Below, piece by piece: positions 38,858 through 47,942 of a stretch of DNA of 64,000 nucleotides. The position numbers and the translations under genes were made by a program. Position 1 is the first letter of the stretch, and each line of letters starts with the position of its first letter. The notes beneath the pieces were generated by a model, which worked only from the letters and a program-made list of their open reading frames with translations, did no database searches and was not told the origin of the DNA. The DNA lies in contig NZ_JAFIDA010000001.1 in NCBI RefSeq assembly GCF_017834145.1, positions 496,001 through 560,000 on the forward strand. The letters are read 5' to 3'. The stretch is from Leucobacter exalbidus. Its GTDB lineage: Bacteria > Actinomycetota > Actinomycetes > Actinomycetales > Microbacteriaceae.

Positions 38858-40891
38858 TTATTCCTGCCCCTCGCTCTGGGGGCCGCAACCGACGATGCGA
38901 TAGAGCTTGGCTTTGCCCTCTTGGTCCACGAGTTCAAAGGCCGGCGACTTCGACAGCCCCGTAAGACCTGGGAAGTCGTGGTGAGCGCCGTGCACCTCAC
39001 GTTTACCGAAATCGAGCACGTACTCGGCGTTCTCGGCCTCAACAGAGTCGCACACCTCGTTGCCCGGAGCCATCTGGTTCAGAGCACCGTTGAGCACCAG
39101 AGCGTCGGGGGTGAAGTCAACCATGACGTGGGGCATCGTGACCCAGCGATCGGCGTAAGCGTATGCCAGGCCTGATCCGGTCCAGCCATTCGTCACGATC
39201 GTGGCATCTGGCTCAACGTGCTCATCGAGCCGTTCGAGCAGTGCCAGCTCATCGATGGAGAGTAGCGGGGCTTTCTCGGTGAACTGGTAGCTCTTCCATG
39301 AGCGCTCGATCACGCGGTGCAGCTGGGCGCTGCTTTGCACGCCCACGAGCACCAGCGCCGCAAGCACCGCGGTGATCGCAATCGAGAGGCGGCGGGCCTG
39401 GTTGCCCGCGCCGGCGCCCGCGGCAGTTTCGCTGCCCCGACGCACCCACCCTACGAGCCGCTCGATCAGCCAGCTCGCGCCGAGCACCGCAAGCGGCAGG
39501 GTCGCGAACACGGTCATCGCTTCGATGCGGGGCACGTTTTGGTACCACACACCGGTGAGCCAGAATCGGGCGCCGCCCAACGACCACACGGGCACGCTCG
39601 CCACCGTCACGTAGAGCCCCGCGGCCACCACGTACATGCCGAGCACGGAGATGTCGGTCTTGCGGTGACGAATGAGCGCGACGAGCACGCCCACGAGCAC
39701 GAGCACGCCGAGCACAACCGGAATGAAGCTCTGATCGAGCTCAGAGGTCACGAAGTCTTTCGTCGCCCCAAACAGCGAGGTGATATGCCACCAGGTCGCC
39801 TGTTCCTTGGGTGGGCGAATCTTCAGCAGCGCCACGAATCCCGCGGCCAGAAAGAGCGCGAGCACACCCGCCACCTTCAGCGGGCTCTTCGAGGCGCGCA
39901 GGGCGAACCAGCCCCACGCGAGCACGATCGGCACGCAGAACGCGAGCAGCGCCATCAGCGCCCCCGGGTGCGCGAGCGCGATCCCGGGAATCAGCCCCAG
40001 CAGCAACAGCCACCGGGTGGGCAGCGCGAGGTTCAGCGCATCGCGTTCGAAGCGGGTGAGCCCGAGCACCACGGCCAATGCGACGGGCACGAGCGAGAAC
40101 CCCAAAAACATGGGGTACAGCACGCCGTAGTAGGTCATGAGCAGCGGGAAGACCGCAAATCCTGCGGAGACTGCGCCGCTGACGAGAGTGACCGCGAGCC
40201 CGGATCCCCAGAGGGTGCGCGACAGCAATACCGCACCTGAGACCCAGATCAGCGCGGCGACCGCGGCGATCGTGGCCGTCGTCGCCACGGCGACTGACGC
40301 ACCGCTCATCAGCACAACGAGCGAGACGAGGGCGTGCCACCCCGAGGGGTAGAAGCCGAGGTTGCCCGAGGGCGAGTTCATCAGGCCGATGGTGAGCGGC
40401 GAGGCGTCTTTCGTGTCGAGCACGAACTGCACGGCGTTGAGGTGGAAGATGTTGTCGAACGTTTGCGAGATGTTGCTCGGGTCACCGATCGATTGCGTCA
40501 CCCGCCAAAACATGATGGCGCCGCCGATGACCAGCACCGCGGCGGTGACGATTCCGAACGCGCGTGAGCCGAGCCGAATCTCGTGTCGGCTCTGGGCGTC
40601 ATCTGCCGCGGTGATACGCAAGGCCGATTGGCTGAACCATACCCGGGCGCACAGCCACACCACGGCGGCGAGCACCACGGCGAAGCCGGCGACCGTGGCA
40701 ATGTTCCAGGGCAGCCCCACGAGCGACAGCACCACCGAAGACATCGCGATCGACGACACCGAGATGGGGCCTGCGGCGGCCCACAGCCAGAGCCCGCGCA
40801 GCTGCAGCACGAAGCCGATCAGCAGACCGGGGAGAAGCACCACTGCGGCCGCGGCCGACAGTGTGGGGGCGATGGCGAACCAATCGGTCAT
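38858..40891 (-). CDS. DUF6541-like polytopic membrane protein
   Basis: 677-aa integral membrane protein with roughly 14 hydrophobic helices in the first 530 residues and a soluble C-terminal domain. It resembles DUF6541 proteins found in actinobacterial polysaccharide loci, which have a GT-C-like layout; a glycan transfer or polymerase role is inference. Early loop residues ITQSIGDPSNISQTFDNIFH contain acidic residues that could be catalytic. It has an ATGA overlap with the upstream GT gene and a 2-nt gap to the downstream one, so it belongs to one operon. Confidence 0.7.
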   Translation of the reverse strand: MTDWFAIAPTLSAAAAVVLLPGLLIGFVLQLRGLWLWAAAGPISVSSIAMSSVVLSLVGLPWNIATVAGFAVVLAAVVWLCARVWFSQSALRITAADDAQSRHEIRLGSRAFGIVTAAVLVIGGAIMFWRVTQSIGDPSNISQTFDNIFHLNAVQFVLDTKDASPLTIGLMNSPSGNLGFYPSGWHALVSLVVLMSGASVAVATTATIAAVAALIWVSGAVLLSRTLWGSGLAVTLVSGAVSAGFAVFPLLMTYYGVLYPMFLGFSLVPVALAVVLGLTRFERDALNLALPTRWLLLLGLIPGIALAHPGALMALLAFCVPIVLAWGWFALRASKSPLKVAGVLALFLAAGFVALLKIRPPKEQATWWHITSLFGATKDFVTSELDQSFIPVVLGVLVLVGVLVALIRHRKTDISVLGMYVVAAGLYVTVASVPVWSLGGARFWLTGVWYQNVPRIEAMTVFATLPLAVLGASWLIERLVGWVRRGSETAAGAGAGNQARRLSIAITAVLAALVLVGVQSSAQLHRVIERSWKSYQFTEKAPLLSIDELALLERLDEHVEPDATIVTNGWTGSGLAYAYADRWVTMPHVMVDFTPDALVLNGALNQMAPGNEVCDSVEAENAEYVLDFGKREVHGAHHDFPGLTGLSKSPAFELVDQEGKAKLYRIVGCGPQSEGQE

Positions 40892-41712
40892 TTACCGGCC
40901 TTCGGGGTCAGGTGTTCGTTGTGTAGTGAGCGACGCCTGCGCGCCTCTCGAATCATGCGAAAAACAAGGAGGCGAGAGCGCAGCACCATGGGAAGTGATC
41001 TGGGCTTGGATGGCGAGGTGTTGTCGTCGTGCAGCCTGCGGTAGGTCGACACACACTCAAGGTGGGTCATGCTCCCGGCGAGATTGCCGCAGATCGCGAT
41101 CCACAGGTCGTGTGATTCGTGCAGCCAGGCGGGGAATGGCAGCACCGTGTCGGCAAACGATCGCCGCACGCCCATGGCGCAGCCGAAGTACGGCATGATG
41201 CCGAGCGTCACACCGAACACATTGCGCAGCGGCGCGCGCTTACCCACCCGGGGTAGCCGCCACTCGCGAATGCCCAGCGGCCCCTGAATAGGTCGCCCGG
41301 TGCTGGCGGCCTGCCCGTTCGCGTCAACGCCCAGCAAATCGAGGTTCGATGCCACAACGTCTGCGTGCTCGAGGGCGGCGCACAGTTGGTCTACGCGACC
41401 GGGCGCCCACAGGTCGTCTTGGTCAGCGAGTAAGAGGTACTCCCCCGTTGCCTGCGAGAGCGCGCGTTCAAAGGTACGCACGTATCCCTGATTGCTGGGC
41501 TGCTCAATCACGGTGATGCGTGCGTCGGTGAAGCCGCGAATCACCTCTAGGGTGCGGTCGGGCGAGGCATCGTCAACGATTACGAGTTCGTCACGGGGGC
41601 CGAGCTGATCGAGAATGCTCGAGATCTGCTCAGCCACAAACTTTTCGCCGCGATACGTTGCGATGCACACAGACACCGATGCTCGGGGCGTGGGCTCTAA
41701 AGGTTCAGGCAC
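40888..41712 (-). CDS. Glycosyltransferase family 2
   Basis: About 274 aa, GT-A fold: VSVCIATYRGEKFVAEQI, then DELVIVDDASPDRT, and the metal-binding LLADQDDLWAPGRV. Resembles rhamnosyl- or galactosyltransferases of the WcaA type; the substrate is not assignable. Start uncertain: GTG at 41712 is given; GTG at 41757 is in frame but would overlap the divergent GT gene by 21 bp. Neither has a good Shine-Dalgarno. The stop overlaps the DUF6541 ATG. Confidence 0.82.
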   Translation of the reverse strand: MPEPLEPTPRASVSVCIATYRGEKFVAEQISSILDQLGPRDELVIVDDASPDRTLEVIRGFTDARITVIEQPSNQGYVRTFERALSQATGEYLLLADQDDLWAPGRVDQLCAALEHADVVASNLDLLGVDANGQAASTGRPIQGPLGIREWRLPRVGKRAPLRNVFGVTLGIMPYFGCAMGVRRSFADTVLPFPAWLHESHDLWIAICGNLAGSMTHLECVSTYRRLHDDNTSPSKPRSLPMVLRSRLLVFRMIREARRRRSLHNEHLTPKAGK

Positions 41713-41736
41713 GTCAACCAGGATAGAGTAGGTTCG

Positions 41737-42774
41737 ATGAAAGACGTCACTCCACACTACTCAGGCGATCCCGCCGTTGAGGCCTCGACGGACGCTGCGC
41801 GCGTTCGCTCCGCAGCTCACCGGGTGGTTGCGATCGTCACCTCTTTTCGGCCCGAGCCCTCGCTACTACTGCACTGTGAATTGCTCGCCGAACAGGTGAA
41901 GCAGATCGTTGTCGTAGATGACGGCAGCGGTGCCGCGGCCGATGAGGTACTCACGCAGCTGCAAGCGCAGGGCGTGCGTGTCGTGCGACAGCCCGAGAAC
42001 GCCGGTATCGCCGACGCCATCAATCTGGGGTACGTCACGGTGGCCGATTATGACCCCGAATTGGTCATCACCTTCGATCAAGATTCACGGGTGACTCCGG
42101 GTTTCGTGGCCGCGCTCGTTGAACATTTTGACCGCAGCATGGCTAACGGCCTCAACGTTGGCATGGTTGCCCCGCAGTTCTTCATGGGCCTCGCGCAGAC
42201 CCATATGCCGCAAAAGCGGGGATTTCTTGAGGCATATCAGCCTATTCAGTCGGGCCTACTAATGCCCTACGCCGCGATTCGTCAGCTCGGCCCGCAGCGC
42301 GGTGAGTTCTTTATCGACTCTGTCGACACTGAGTACTATCAGCGCGCCATTCGCCAGGGCTACGACTGTGTCTGTGCCCCCGCGCTGAACATGCCCCACA
42401 GCCTCGGGCACATGCTGAACGTGCGGGTGTTTGGCCGGTTCCTCGTGAACGGCGCCGGTAACCTGCGCTCGATCTCGGTGAGCAGCCCGTTTCGGTATTA
42501 CTACCGTGTGCGCAACCGCATCATCTTGAACCAGATGTACTTGCTGCGTTCTCCTCGCCGCGTGCAAATGCTGCGCGATACGTTCTGGGAAATGATGCAC
42601 TACGGCTTTGCCTGGTACTGCTCGCGCGGCAAGGGCGCGTATCTCTCGGTGCTGTGGGCCGGTCTCAAAGCTGGCTTGGCGCGCCGCATGGGCAAGATTC
42701 CCGATGCCGTCGCCGAAACCTCACGCAAGGTGTCGTGGAAGCACGCCGCGGCTGCCCGCGAGGATCGCGCGTAA
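41737..42774 (+). CDS. Glycosyltransferase family 2, rhamnosyltransferase-like
   Basis: 345 aa. The GT-A domain begins near residue 30: VVAIVTSFRPEPSLLLHCEL, VVVDDGSG, QPENAGIADAINLG, and the DXD-type motif TFDQDSRVTPGF. A later segment, EFFIDSVDTEYYQRAIRQGY, resembles the acceptor region of RfbF/WbbL-type rhamnosyltransferases. It is the only plus-strand gene of the glycan locus. The start ATG has only a weak AGTAGG upstream, and the first 29 residues are not family sequence. Confidence 0.83.
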   Translation: MKDVTPHYSGDPAVEASTDAARVRSAAHRVVAIVTSFRPEPSLLLHCELLAEQVKQIVVVDDGSGAAADEVLTQLQAQGVRVVRQPENAGIADAINLGYVTVADYDPELVITFDQDSRVTPGFVAALVEHFDRSMANGLNVGMVAPQFFMGLAQTHMPQKRGFLEAYQPIQSGLLMPYAAIRQLGPQRGEFFIDSVDTEYYQRAIRQGYDCVCAPALNMPHSLGHMLNVRVFGRFLVNGAGNLRSISVSSPFRYYYRVRNRIILNQMYLLRSPRRVQMLRDTFWEMMHYGFAWYCSRGKGAYLSVLWAGLKAGLARRMGKIPDAVAETSRKVSWKHAAAAREDRA

Positions 42775-42784
42775 CCAACTGACT

Positions 42785-42818
42785 GCGTGATGTGCTCGGG
42801 GCTCCCGGCACATCACGC
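42785..42818 (+). terminator. Terminator of the plus-strand GT gene
   Basis: 11-bp perfect stem, 42785-42795 with 42808-42818. Inside it, cggg (42797-42800) pairs with cccg (42804-42807). It lies 11 nt after the stop. Confidence 0.75.
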
Positions 42819-42819
42819 A

Positions 42820-42859
42820 CCGGATCCGGGCGCCCCGTTGTCCGGATCCGGGCGCCCCG
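42820..42859. repeat. 18-bp direct repeat in a convergent gap
   Basis: Two identical copies of an 18-bp sequence (ccggatccgggcgccccg) at 42820-42837 and 42842-42859, with a 22-bp period. A degenerate third gggcgcccga follows at about 42865. It lies between the GT terminator and the flippase stop. Confidence 0.85.
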
Positions 42860-42894
42860 ATGCTCGGGCGCCCGATATTCGGACGCCCACAGGT

Positions 42895-44169
42895 TTACTC
42901 GCCGGTGGCTTCTTCGCCGGCAGCTTGCTGACCGGCGGGTGCTTCGCTGTGCGCGCTGTCTCCCAGGCGCATCTGCACGATGGCCTGCGGCAACAGCACC
43001 GCGAAGATCAAGCACTCTGAGAGCGCGAGGCCTGCGGCGATGCCTGCCGATGATCCGGCGATGCCCAGCGTGATCATCATCGCGAGGCCAAACATCGCAG
43101 CAACGGCGGTCGCCCCGAAGACGCGGCGAAACTTGCCCGCTGGGATCATGATGTTGCGAATCAACGGGGTCGTCGCCGAGATGAAGAACAGTGACGCGCC
43201 GAAGAAGATCGACTGCGCGTGCGTTGCCGCCACGTTCTCGCCGAACACGAGCCCGGTCACCCAGGGTGCGAGCAGCGCGATCGCCGCGCCGCCCACGAGC
43301 CCGAGGGCCGCGTGAGAATAGATCGCGGCCAGATGGCGCTTCAGCCGGTTGACCACGTTCGGTTCGAGCACCCAACCCTGAAATGCGTCGCCGAGCGCGG
43401 CGACCGACATGATGGCAATGCGGTAGAGCTTCTCGGCCGAGCTGAACGTACTCGCGTCAGGGGCGGCCAGCGATGCCGTGGCAATCGGCACCGGGGTCGA
43501 GCCATACGAGTTGCCGGTGAAGTCAATCAGCGCCGTGGGCAGCAGATACCGCAGGGATTCGGCGGTGCGCGAGACCGAGTAGCGCTTCTTCTCTGAGCCA
43601 CGCAGAATCATGCGCGAGAACAGGATCACTGATCCCAGGCTCACCAGAATCAGTACGACCGGGTAGATCCACACGAGGCCGGTGATCCAGATGAAGGGGA
43701 TCGCCGCGAACGAAACGATGATGCGCGGGATGGCGTCGTAGATGCCCATGAGCACGGGCTTACCGATACCGATGCAGAACCAGTTGGGGCTCAGCCCCAC
43801 GAGCACACCCGAGATGGCCATCAGCACCGCTTCGAGCTGAAACGATTCAGAGGTGATGACGAGCGTGATGATGACGGCGGCGGGCCCAAACACCATAAAC
43901 GTGGTGAGTCTGGTGTGCAGGCTCTCGCGGTAGATGTTCTGCCGCTCCCCCTCGTCTGCGGTGGTCGCGATGCGCACCGGCCCCAGCACACCCCAGCCAA
44001 ACAGCACGCCAATCGCCGCGAGCACGCCGATGGACTGCCCGGCGGCGTAGTTTGCCCAGCCTGCGTCACCGACGGTGCGCGAGATGATGGGCAGAATCAG
44101 AAACGGCGCGATCAGCGAAAGCAGCGGAAAGCCGGTGAACCCGGCGAGCCGCTTAAAAACGGTTTTCAT
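42895..44169 (-). CDS. Oligosaccharide flippase family protein (Wzx-like)
   Basis: 424-aa polytopic membrane protein with about 12 helices, in the MOP/PST superfamily. N-terminal motif FTGFPLLSLIAPFLILPIISRTVG is typical of Wzx-type exporters. Expected to flip lipid-linked oligosaccharide across the membrane. The C-terminal 20 residues are Ala/Glu/Gly-rich and hydrophilic. It lies at the end of rmlA-GT2-DUF2304-flippase. The Shine-Dalgarno is weak, with the start 15 nt after the DUF2304 stop. Confidence 0.88.
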   Translation of the reverse strand: MKTVFKRLAGFTGFPLLSLIAPFLILPIISRTVGDAGWANYAAGQSIGVLAAIGVLFGWGVLGPVRIATTADEGERQNIYRESLHTRLTTFMVFGPAAVIITLVITSESFQLEAVLMAISGVLVGLSPNWFCIGIGKPVLMGIYDAIPRIIVSFAAIPFIWITGLVWIYPVVLILVSLGSVILFSRMILRGSEKKRYSVSRTAESLRYLLPTALIDFTGNSYGSTPVPIATASLAAPDASTFSSAEKLYRIAIMSVAALGDAFQGWVLEPNVVNRLKRHLAAIYSHAALGLVGGAAIALLAPWVTGLVFGENVAATHAQSIFFGASLFFISATTPLIRNIMIPAGKFRRVFGATAVAAMFGLAMMITLGIAGSSAGIAAGLALSECLIFAVLLPQAIVQMRLGDSAHSEAPAGQQAAGEEATGE

Positions 44170-44183
44170 TGAGTGGCGGCCGG

Positions 44184-44630
44184 CTACTCTGCCGCGGTGG
44201 CAGTGTCGGGCGTGCCAGATGAAGTTTCATCGCGCTGGCCGGATGCCTGCGCCTCGAGCTGCGCGACGCGACGCGCGAGCTTGGTGATCTCAAGATCGTT
44301 GATGGCGGAGTCTTCAGCGAGCCTGCGCACTTCGTCTTCGGCGCGCGATAGCTCCCACGAGAGATGCAGCGCGACGCCCACGAGCAGCAAAATGGCGCCG
44401 CCAAATAGCAGGTTTGACGGCAGCTGCACGTGGAGCGCTCGGGTGAGCTGGTCGAGCAGACCGGGCACCGCGACCACGATGAGCCCGCCGATGCCGATCA
44501 AGAGCCACAGCACGGCGTATTTCTCGCCAAGCTGACGCTTCGACAGCAGCACGAGGATGATGATCACCATCGCGAGGGCGAGCACGGTTCCGAAGATTAC
44601 CACCGCGCTGTTTTGCAGATCGGGGCTCAT
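44184..44630 (-). CDS. DUF2304 domain-containing membrane protein
   Basis: 148 aa with three hydrophobic segments near residues 8-28, 38-56 and 72-90, followed by a charged coiled-coil-like tail (ELSRAEDEVRRLAEDSAI). DUF2304 proteins are commonly paired with a DPM1-type GT2, as here, and may anchor or modulate it; this role is inference. ATG 44630 overlaps the GT2 stop by 4 bp. The longer frame to 44996 lies within the GT2 gene and is spurious. Confidence 0.85.
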   Translation of the reverse strand: MSPDLQNSAVVIFGTVLALAMVIIILVLLSKRQLGEKYAVLWLLIGIGGLIVVAVPGLLDQLTRALHVQLPSNLLFGGAILLLVGVALHLSWELSRAEDEVRRLAEDSAINDLEITKLARRVAQLEAQASGQRDETSSGTPDTATAAE

Positions 44631-45391
44631 GCGCTCACCTCCTGCTGGGTGTGCTGTGTTGATGCGGCTGCGTAAGTCTTCTTCGTGCCGGGGCGCGTCA
44701 CTGCGAGGAGCAACGCGAAGGCCGAGCGCAGCAGGTACACGGCCGAACCGAATGCGCCCTTGCTCGGCACGCCGTGCCGCCTGGCACGCATCGCGACGGG
44801 CACCTGCGTGGCGGTGAGCCCTGAACGCAGGGCACCCACGAGCGAATCGATGGTGTCGCCGAGATACTCGGCCGGGTAGTAATCGACATACTGCTCGATG
44901 GCGCGCGGCCCCGCGGCCCGAAAGCCCGAGGTGACGTCGGTGAGACGCGTCTTGGCGATATTGCTGAGCGCGCGGCCCAGCAACACCATGGCCCACTTGC
45001 GAGGACCACGCACCTCATATGTGCCGACGTCTGCGAAGCGCGCACCAATGACGATGTCGGCGTTCGCCAGCCCGGCCACAATGGGGGCGATATCGGCGGG
45101 GTTGTGCTGCCCGTCGGCGTCCACCTGAATCGCGGCCTGGTAGTTGTTGCGGTGAGCGTAATGGAACCCGGCACGCATCGCACCGCCCACGCCCAGGTTG
45201 AATGGCAGGCGCAGCACCTCGGCGCCAGCTTCACGCGCCACCTCGCCCGTGGCGTCGGTGGAGCCATCATCAACCACAATCACGTGGTAGCGGGCATCGG
45301 CCGCACGTATTTCCCGAATTGTCTCGCCGACGTTCTCTGCTTCATTCCATGCAGGAACAATCACTAAGACGTCACCGGGCGCTACGGTCAC
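44627..45391 (-). CDS. DPM1-like glycosyltransferase family 2 (polyprenyl-phosphate type)
   Basis: 254 aa. N-terminal [39 protein letters not shown], the family motif [14 protein letters not shown], and the metal-binding [12 protein letters not shown]-terminal hydrophobic segment with [12 protein letters not shown]. Such enzymes usually load a sugar on polyprenyl phosphate; the sugar is not evident. GTG start overlaps the rmlA stop (GTGA), and the stop overlaps the DUF2304 ATG. Confidence 0.88.
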   Translation of the reverse strand: MTVAPGDVLVIVPAWNEAENVGETIREIRAADARYHVIVVDDGSTDATGEVAREAGAEVLRLPFNLGVGGAMRAGFHYAHRNNYQAAIQVDADGQHNPADIAPIVAGLANADIVIGARFADVGTYEVRGPRKWAMVLLGRALSNIAKTRLTDVTSGFRAAGPRAIEQYVDYYPAEYLGDTIDSLVGALRSGLTATQVPVAMRARRHGVPSKGAFGSAVYLLRSAFALLLAVTRPGTKKTYAAASTQHTQQEVSA

Positions 45392-46254
45392 TTCTGCTCC
45401 AAAATACGGCGCAGGTACACGCCGTATCCACTCTTCACGAGGGGCGTTGAGAGCGCGTAGAGCTCATCGTCGCTCAGCCAGCCGTTGCGCCACGCGAGTT
45501 CTTCCACGCAGCCGATCTTGAATCCCTGGCGTTCTTCGATGATGCGCACGTACTCGCCGGCCTGCATCATCGACTCAAACGTGCCGGTATCAAGCCACGC
45601 GGTGCCGCGATCGAGCACCTGCACGTGCAGCTTGCCGCGGTTCAGGTACTCCTCGTTCACCGATGAGATTTCGAGCTCGCCGCGATCGCTGGGCTGTACG
45701 TTCTTCGCGATCTCGACCACGTCGTTGTCGTAGAAGTAGAGCCCGGGCACCGCGTAATTGCTCTTGGGTGTGACGGGCTTCTCTTCGATCGAGAGGGCCT
45801 TGCCCTGCTCGTCGAAGTCGACCACGCCGTATGCGCTGGGGTTGGCCACCGGGTATGCGAAGACCTGCGCGCCATCAATGTCGTGATTGCGTCGCAGGGC
45901 AGTGCCGAGACCGCTGCCGTGAAACAGGTTGTCGCCGAGCACGAGGGCAACGCTTTCGTCGCCGATGAACTCTTCGCCGATCACGAAGGCCTGCGCCAAC
46001 CCGTCGGGCGAGGGCTGCACCGCGTACTCGAGGCGCATGCCCCACTGCGATCCGTCGCCCAGCAGCGCCTGGAACTGGTCGCTGTACTCAGGCGTCGTAA
46101 TGATGAGCACTTCGCGAATGCCCGCAGCCATCAACGTGCCGAGGGGGTAGTACACCATCGGCTTGTCGTAGATGGGCATGAGTTGCTTGGAGATGCCCTT
46201 AGTAATGGGCCAGAGCCTCGTACCTGATCCACCCGCGAGAATAATGCCGCGCAT
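45388..46254 (-). CDS. rmlA: Glucose-1-phosphate thymidylyltransferase
   Basis: First step of dTDP-L-rhamnose synthesis: makes dTDP-glucose from glucose 1-phosphate (also named rfbA). 288 aa. N-terminal nucleotide-binding motif [22 protein letters not shown], then [25 protein letters not shown] and the C-terminal [19 protein letters not shown] 46254 was chosen; an ATG two codons upstream is less likely. It heads the minus-strand unit rmlA-GT2-DUF2304-flippase. rmlB and rmlCD are in the second minus unit 8 kb away. Confidence 0.95.
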   Translation of the reverse strand: MRGIILAGGSGTRLWPITKGISKQLMPIYDKPMVYYPLGTLMAAGIREVLIITTPEYSDQFQALLGDGSQWGMRLEYAVQPSPDGLAQAFVIGEEFIGDESVALVLGDNLFHGSGLGTALRRNHDIDGAQVFAYPVANPSAYGVVDFDEQGKALSIEEKPVTPKSNYAVPGLYFYDNDVVEIAKNVQPSDRGELEISSVNEEYLNRGKLHVQVLDRGTAWLDTGTFESMMQAGEYVRIIEERQGFKIGCVEELAWRNGWLSDDELYALSTPLVKSGYGVYLRRILEQK

Positions 46255-46447
46255 ACACACCTGCTTGATTAGTCAATGTCTGGACGATGCCCCCAAAAGA
46301 TCCGGGAGATATAAGAAACAGTTTAGAGGGACTCTCTCTGTGTATGCGGGTCAGCGCGCGGAAAGGCCGATCTTCTTTGCACCAAGAGCCGCTCCCGCCC
46401 CCGCCCAAATTAGATCCATGCTGTAACTAACTGGTAGTGTCACGGAC
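46255..46447. promoter_or_regulatory. Divergent rmlA / MarR gene promoter region
   Basis: 193-bp gap between divergent genes. It is AT-richer than average near 46295-46340 (agatataagaaacagttta). No certain promoter or operator was assigned; the ctgtaactaactggtagtg stretch just before the MarR ATG could hold its operator. Confidence 0.35.
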
Positions 46448-46951
46448 ATGGAGCCCACCATTCTCGACCGAATTCTCGCTGTTTCTGCACTGTTTGACCG
46501 CGAAACGCAGCGCGCATTCGCCGATACCGGCCTCACCGAGACTCGCGTCCACGCATTGCGCGTGCTCTACCACGGCGGCCCTTCTACCCAGCAGCAGCTC
46601 GCCAAGATTCTCGGCACGACGCCGCGCAGTGTCTCGGCGCTCGTTGACGGGCTCACCGCGGCCGGCTTTGCACGGCGCAACCCGCATCCCACCGATCGCC
46701 GCGCGGTGCTGGTCACGCTCACCGAACACGCAGAGCGCGCGATGCTGAAGGTACAGGCGAGCCGTGAGTGGATGGCACGTGAGCTCATGGGCGCGGTTGC
46801 CCCTGACGATCGCGAAGCGTTTGAGCGCGGGCTGAACGCGGCGTTCTGGCACATGAGTGAGCGCTCGCGGGCCATCGATGAGCGGCAGACGAGCGGGCCT
46901 GACAGCACGCCAATCAGCGAGCCGACCGGCGCATCACCCAGCGCAGACTAG
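46448..46951 (+). CDS. MarR family transcriptional regulator
   Basis: 167-aa winged-helix regulator. Core features are STQQQLAKILGTTPRSVSALVDGLTAAGFARR (recognition region, near residues 46-77) and the wing motif HPTDRRAVLVTLTE. The last 35 residues are low-complexity. It probably controls itself or a neighbour such as the convergent SDR gene; no ligand can be deduced. The start is ATG 46448 with no clear Shine-Dalgarno, so translation could be leaderless. Confidence 0.88.
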   Translation: MEPTILDRILAVSALFDRETQRAFADTGLTETRVHALRVLYHGGPSTQQQLAKILGTTPRSVSALVDGLTAAGFARRNPHPTDRRAVLVTLTEHAERAMLKVQASREWMARELMGAVAPDDREAFERGLNAAFWHMSERSRAIDERQTSGPDSTPISEPTGASPSAD

Positions 46952-47016
46952 TTCGCGCGGGTGGAATCGCTCGACGCCACGAGCGACAAAACACTGGCGC
47001 GCGTCCTCACAGCAAT

Positions 47017-47058
47017 ACTGCCCACGCTGAACGAAGAATAATCGTCAGCGTGGGCAGT
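47017..47058. terminator. Bidirectional terminator between the MarR and SDR genes
   Basis: 14-bp stem, 47017-47030 with 47045-47058, around a 14-nt AT-rich loop. It lies between convergent genes and 15 nt from the SDR stop. Confidence 0.75.
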
Positions 47059-47072
47059 GTGGCCTCACGAAA

Positions 47073-47867
47073 TTAGTCGTTCCAAGCCCACACGTCGTCG
47101 CCGCGCAAGGTCGCGTCGGCGCCGCCGTCGCAGTAGATCGTCTGGCCGGCGCAGTGTGTGTTCTGGGCGCTCGTGAGCCAGATCAGCAGGTCGGCGATCG
47201 ACTGCGCTGACTGGTGGTAGTTGAGCGGCATCGGCACCGCGGCATCGGTAAATGCGGCGCCCTCGGGCGTCGACAGCAGCTCCTGCGTCATCGGCGTGAT
47301 GACGGTGCCGGGGGCAACCGCGTTCAACGGAATACCGCTGCCAGCCCAGGCCTCGCTGATCGATTCGCGGCGCACCCAGCGCGACAGCCCACGCTTCGAT
47401 GACGCGTAGATCTGGTAACCGACCTGGGGGCCCTGCGCGGCAAGCGCTTCGGCTTCAACGAGCGCACGCGCCTCGTCACCCGCGAGCTGAGCTTCGACCA
47501 GCTCGACCGTCACCGGGTGGAGCGTGGCCATTGATGACACGACCGCGGCACGGGGCGCGTCAGACGCGCGCAGGGCGGGCAACAGTGCCGTCAAGAACTC
47601 GGTCACACCAAAGAAGTTGATCGAGGTGGTCTTCGCGATGGGTGCTGAGATCCCCGCGCACGCAATGACGCCGTCAACGACTCCGCCGGCAAGTGCGGCG
47701 GCTTCGGCGGCGGCCGTGATGCGGCCGTCGTGCGTGGACAGGTCACCCGACACCTCAACGCCGGCAAGATCGACACCGATCACGGTGTGACCTTGTTCGC
47801 GCAGTGTCTTCGTCGTGGTCGCGCCCATTCCCGAGGCGGCTCCGGTGACAATGTATGTACGTGACAT
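47073..47867 (-). CDS. Short-chain dehydrogenase/reductase (SDR)
   Basis: 264-aa classical SDR, NAD(P)-dependent. Cofactor motif TGAASGMGATT near residues 8-18, ACAGIS in place of the NAG motif, catalytic Ser in VVSSMATLHP, and Tyr-x3-Lys in YASSKRGL. The substrate is unknown; the C-terminus (TIYCDGGADATLRGDDVWAW) resembles 3-alpha-hydroxysteroid dehydrogenase-like SDRs. ATG 47867 has GAGGA about 6 nt upstream; the reading to 47879 adds four residues. Confidence 0.87.
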   Translation of the reverse strand: MSRTYIVTGAASGMGATTTKTLREQGHTVIGVDLAGVEVSGDLSTHDGRITAAAEAAALAGGVVDGVIACAGISAPIAKTTSINFFGVTEFLTALLPALRASDAPRAAVVSSMATLHPVTVELVEAQLAGDEARALVEAEALAAQGPQVGYQIYASSKRGLSRWVRRESISEAWAGSGIPLNAVAPGTVITPMTQELLSTPEGAAFTDAAVPMPLNYHQSAQSIADLLIWLTSAQNTHCAGQTIYCDGGADATLRGDDVWAWND

Positions 47868-47942
47868 GTAGATCCTCATTCTGCAGTGAATGACGGCGCT
47901 TTACCGTTGCCATCCACACTATCGATCAAGCGCTCGTTCGGG

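Noticed and set aside
39317..40240. 307-aa open frame opposite the DUF6541 gene
   Set aside because: Very rich in Arg, His and Gln, no motif; antisense to a membrane protein.
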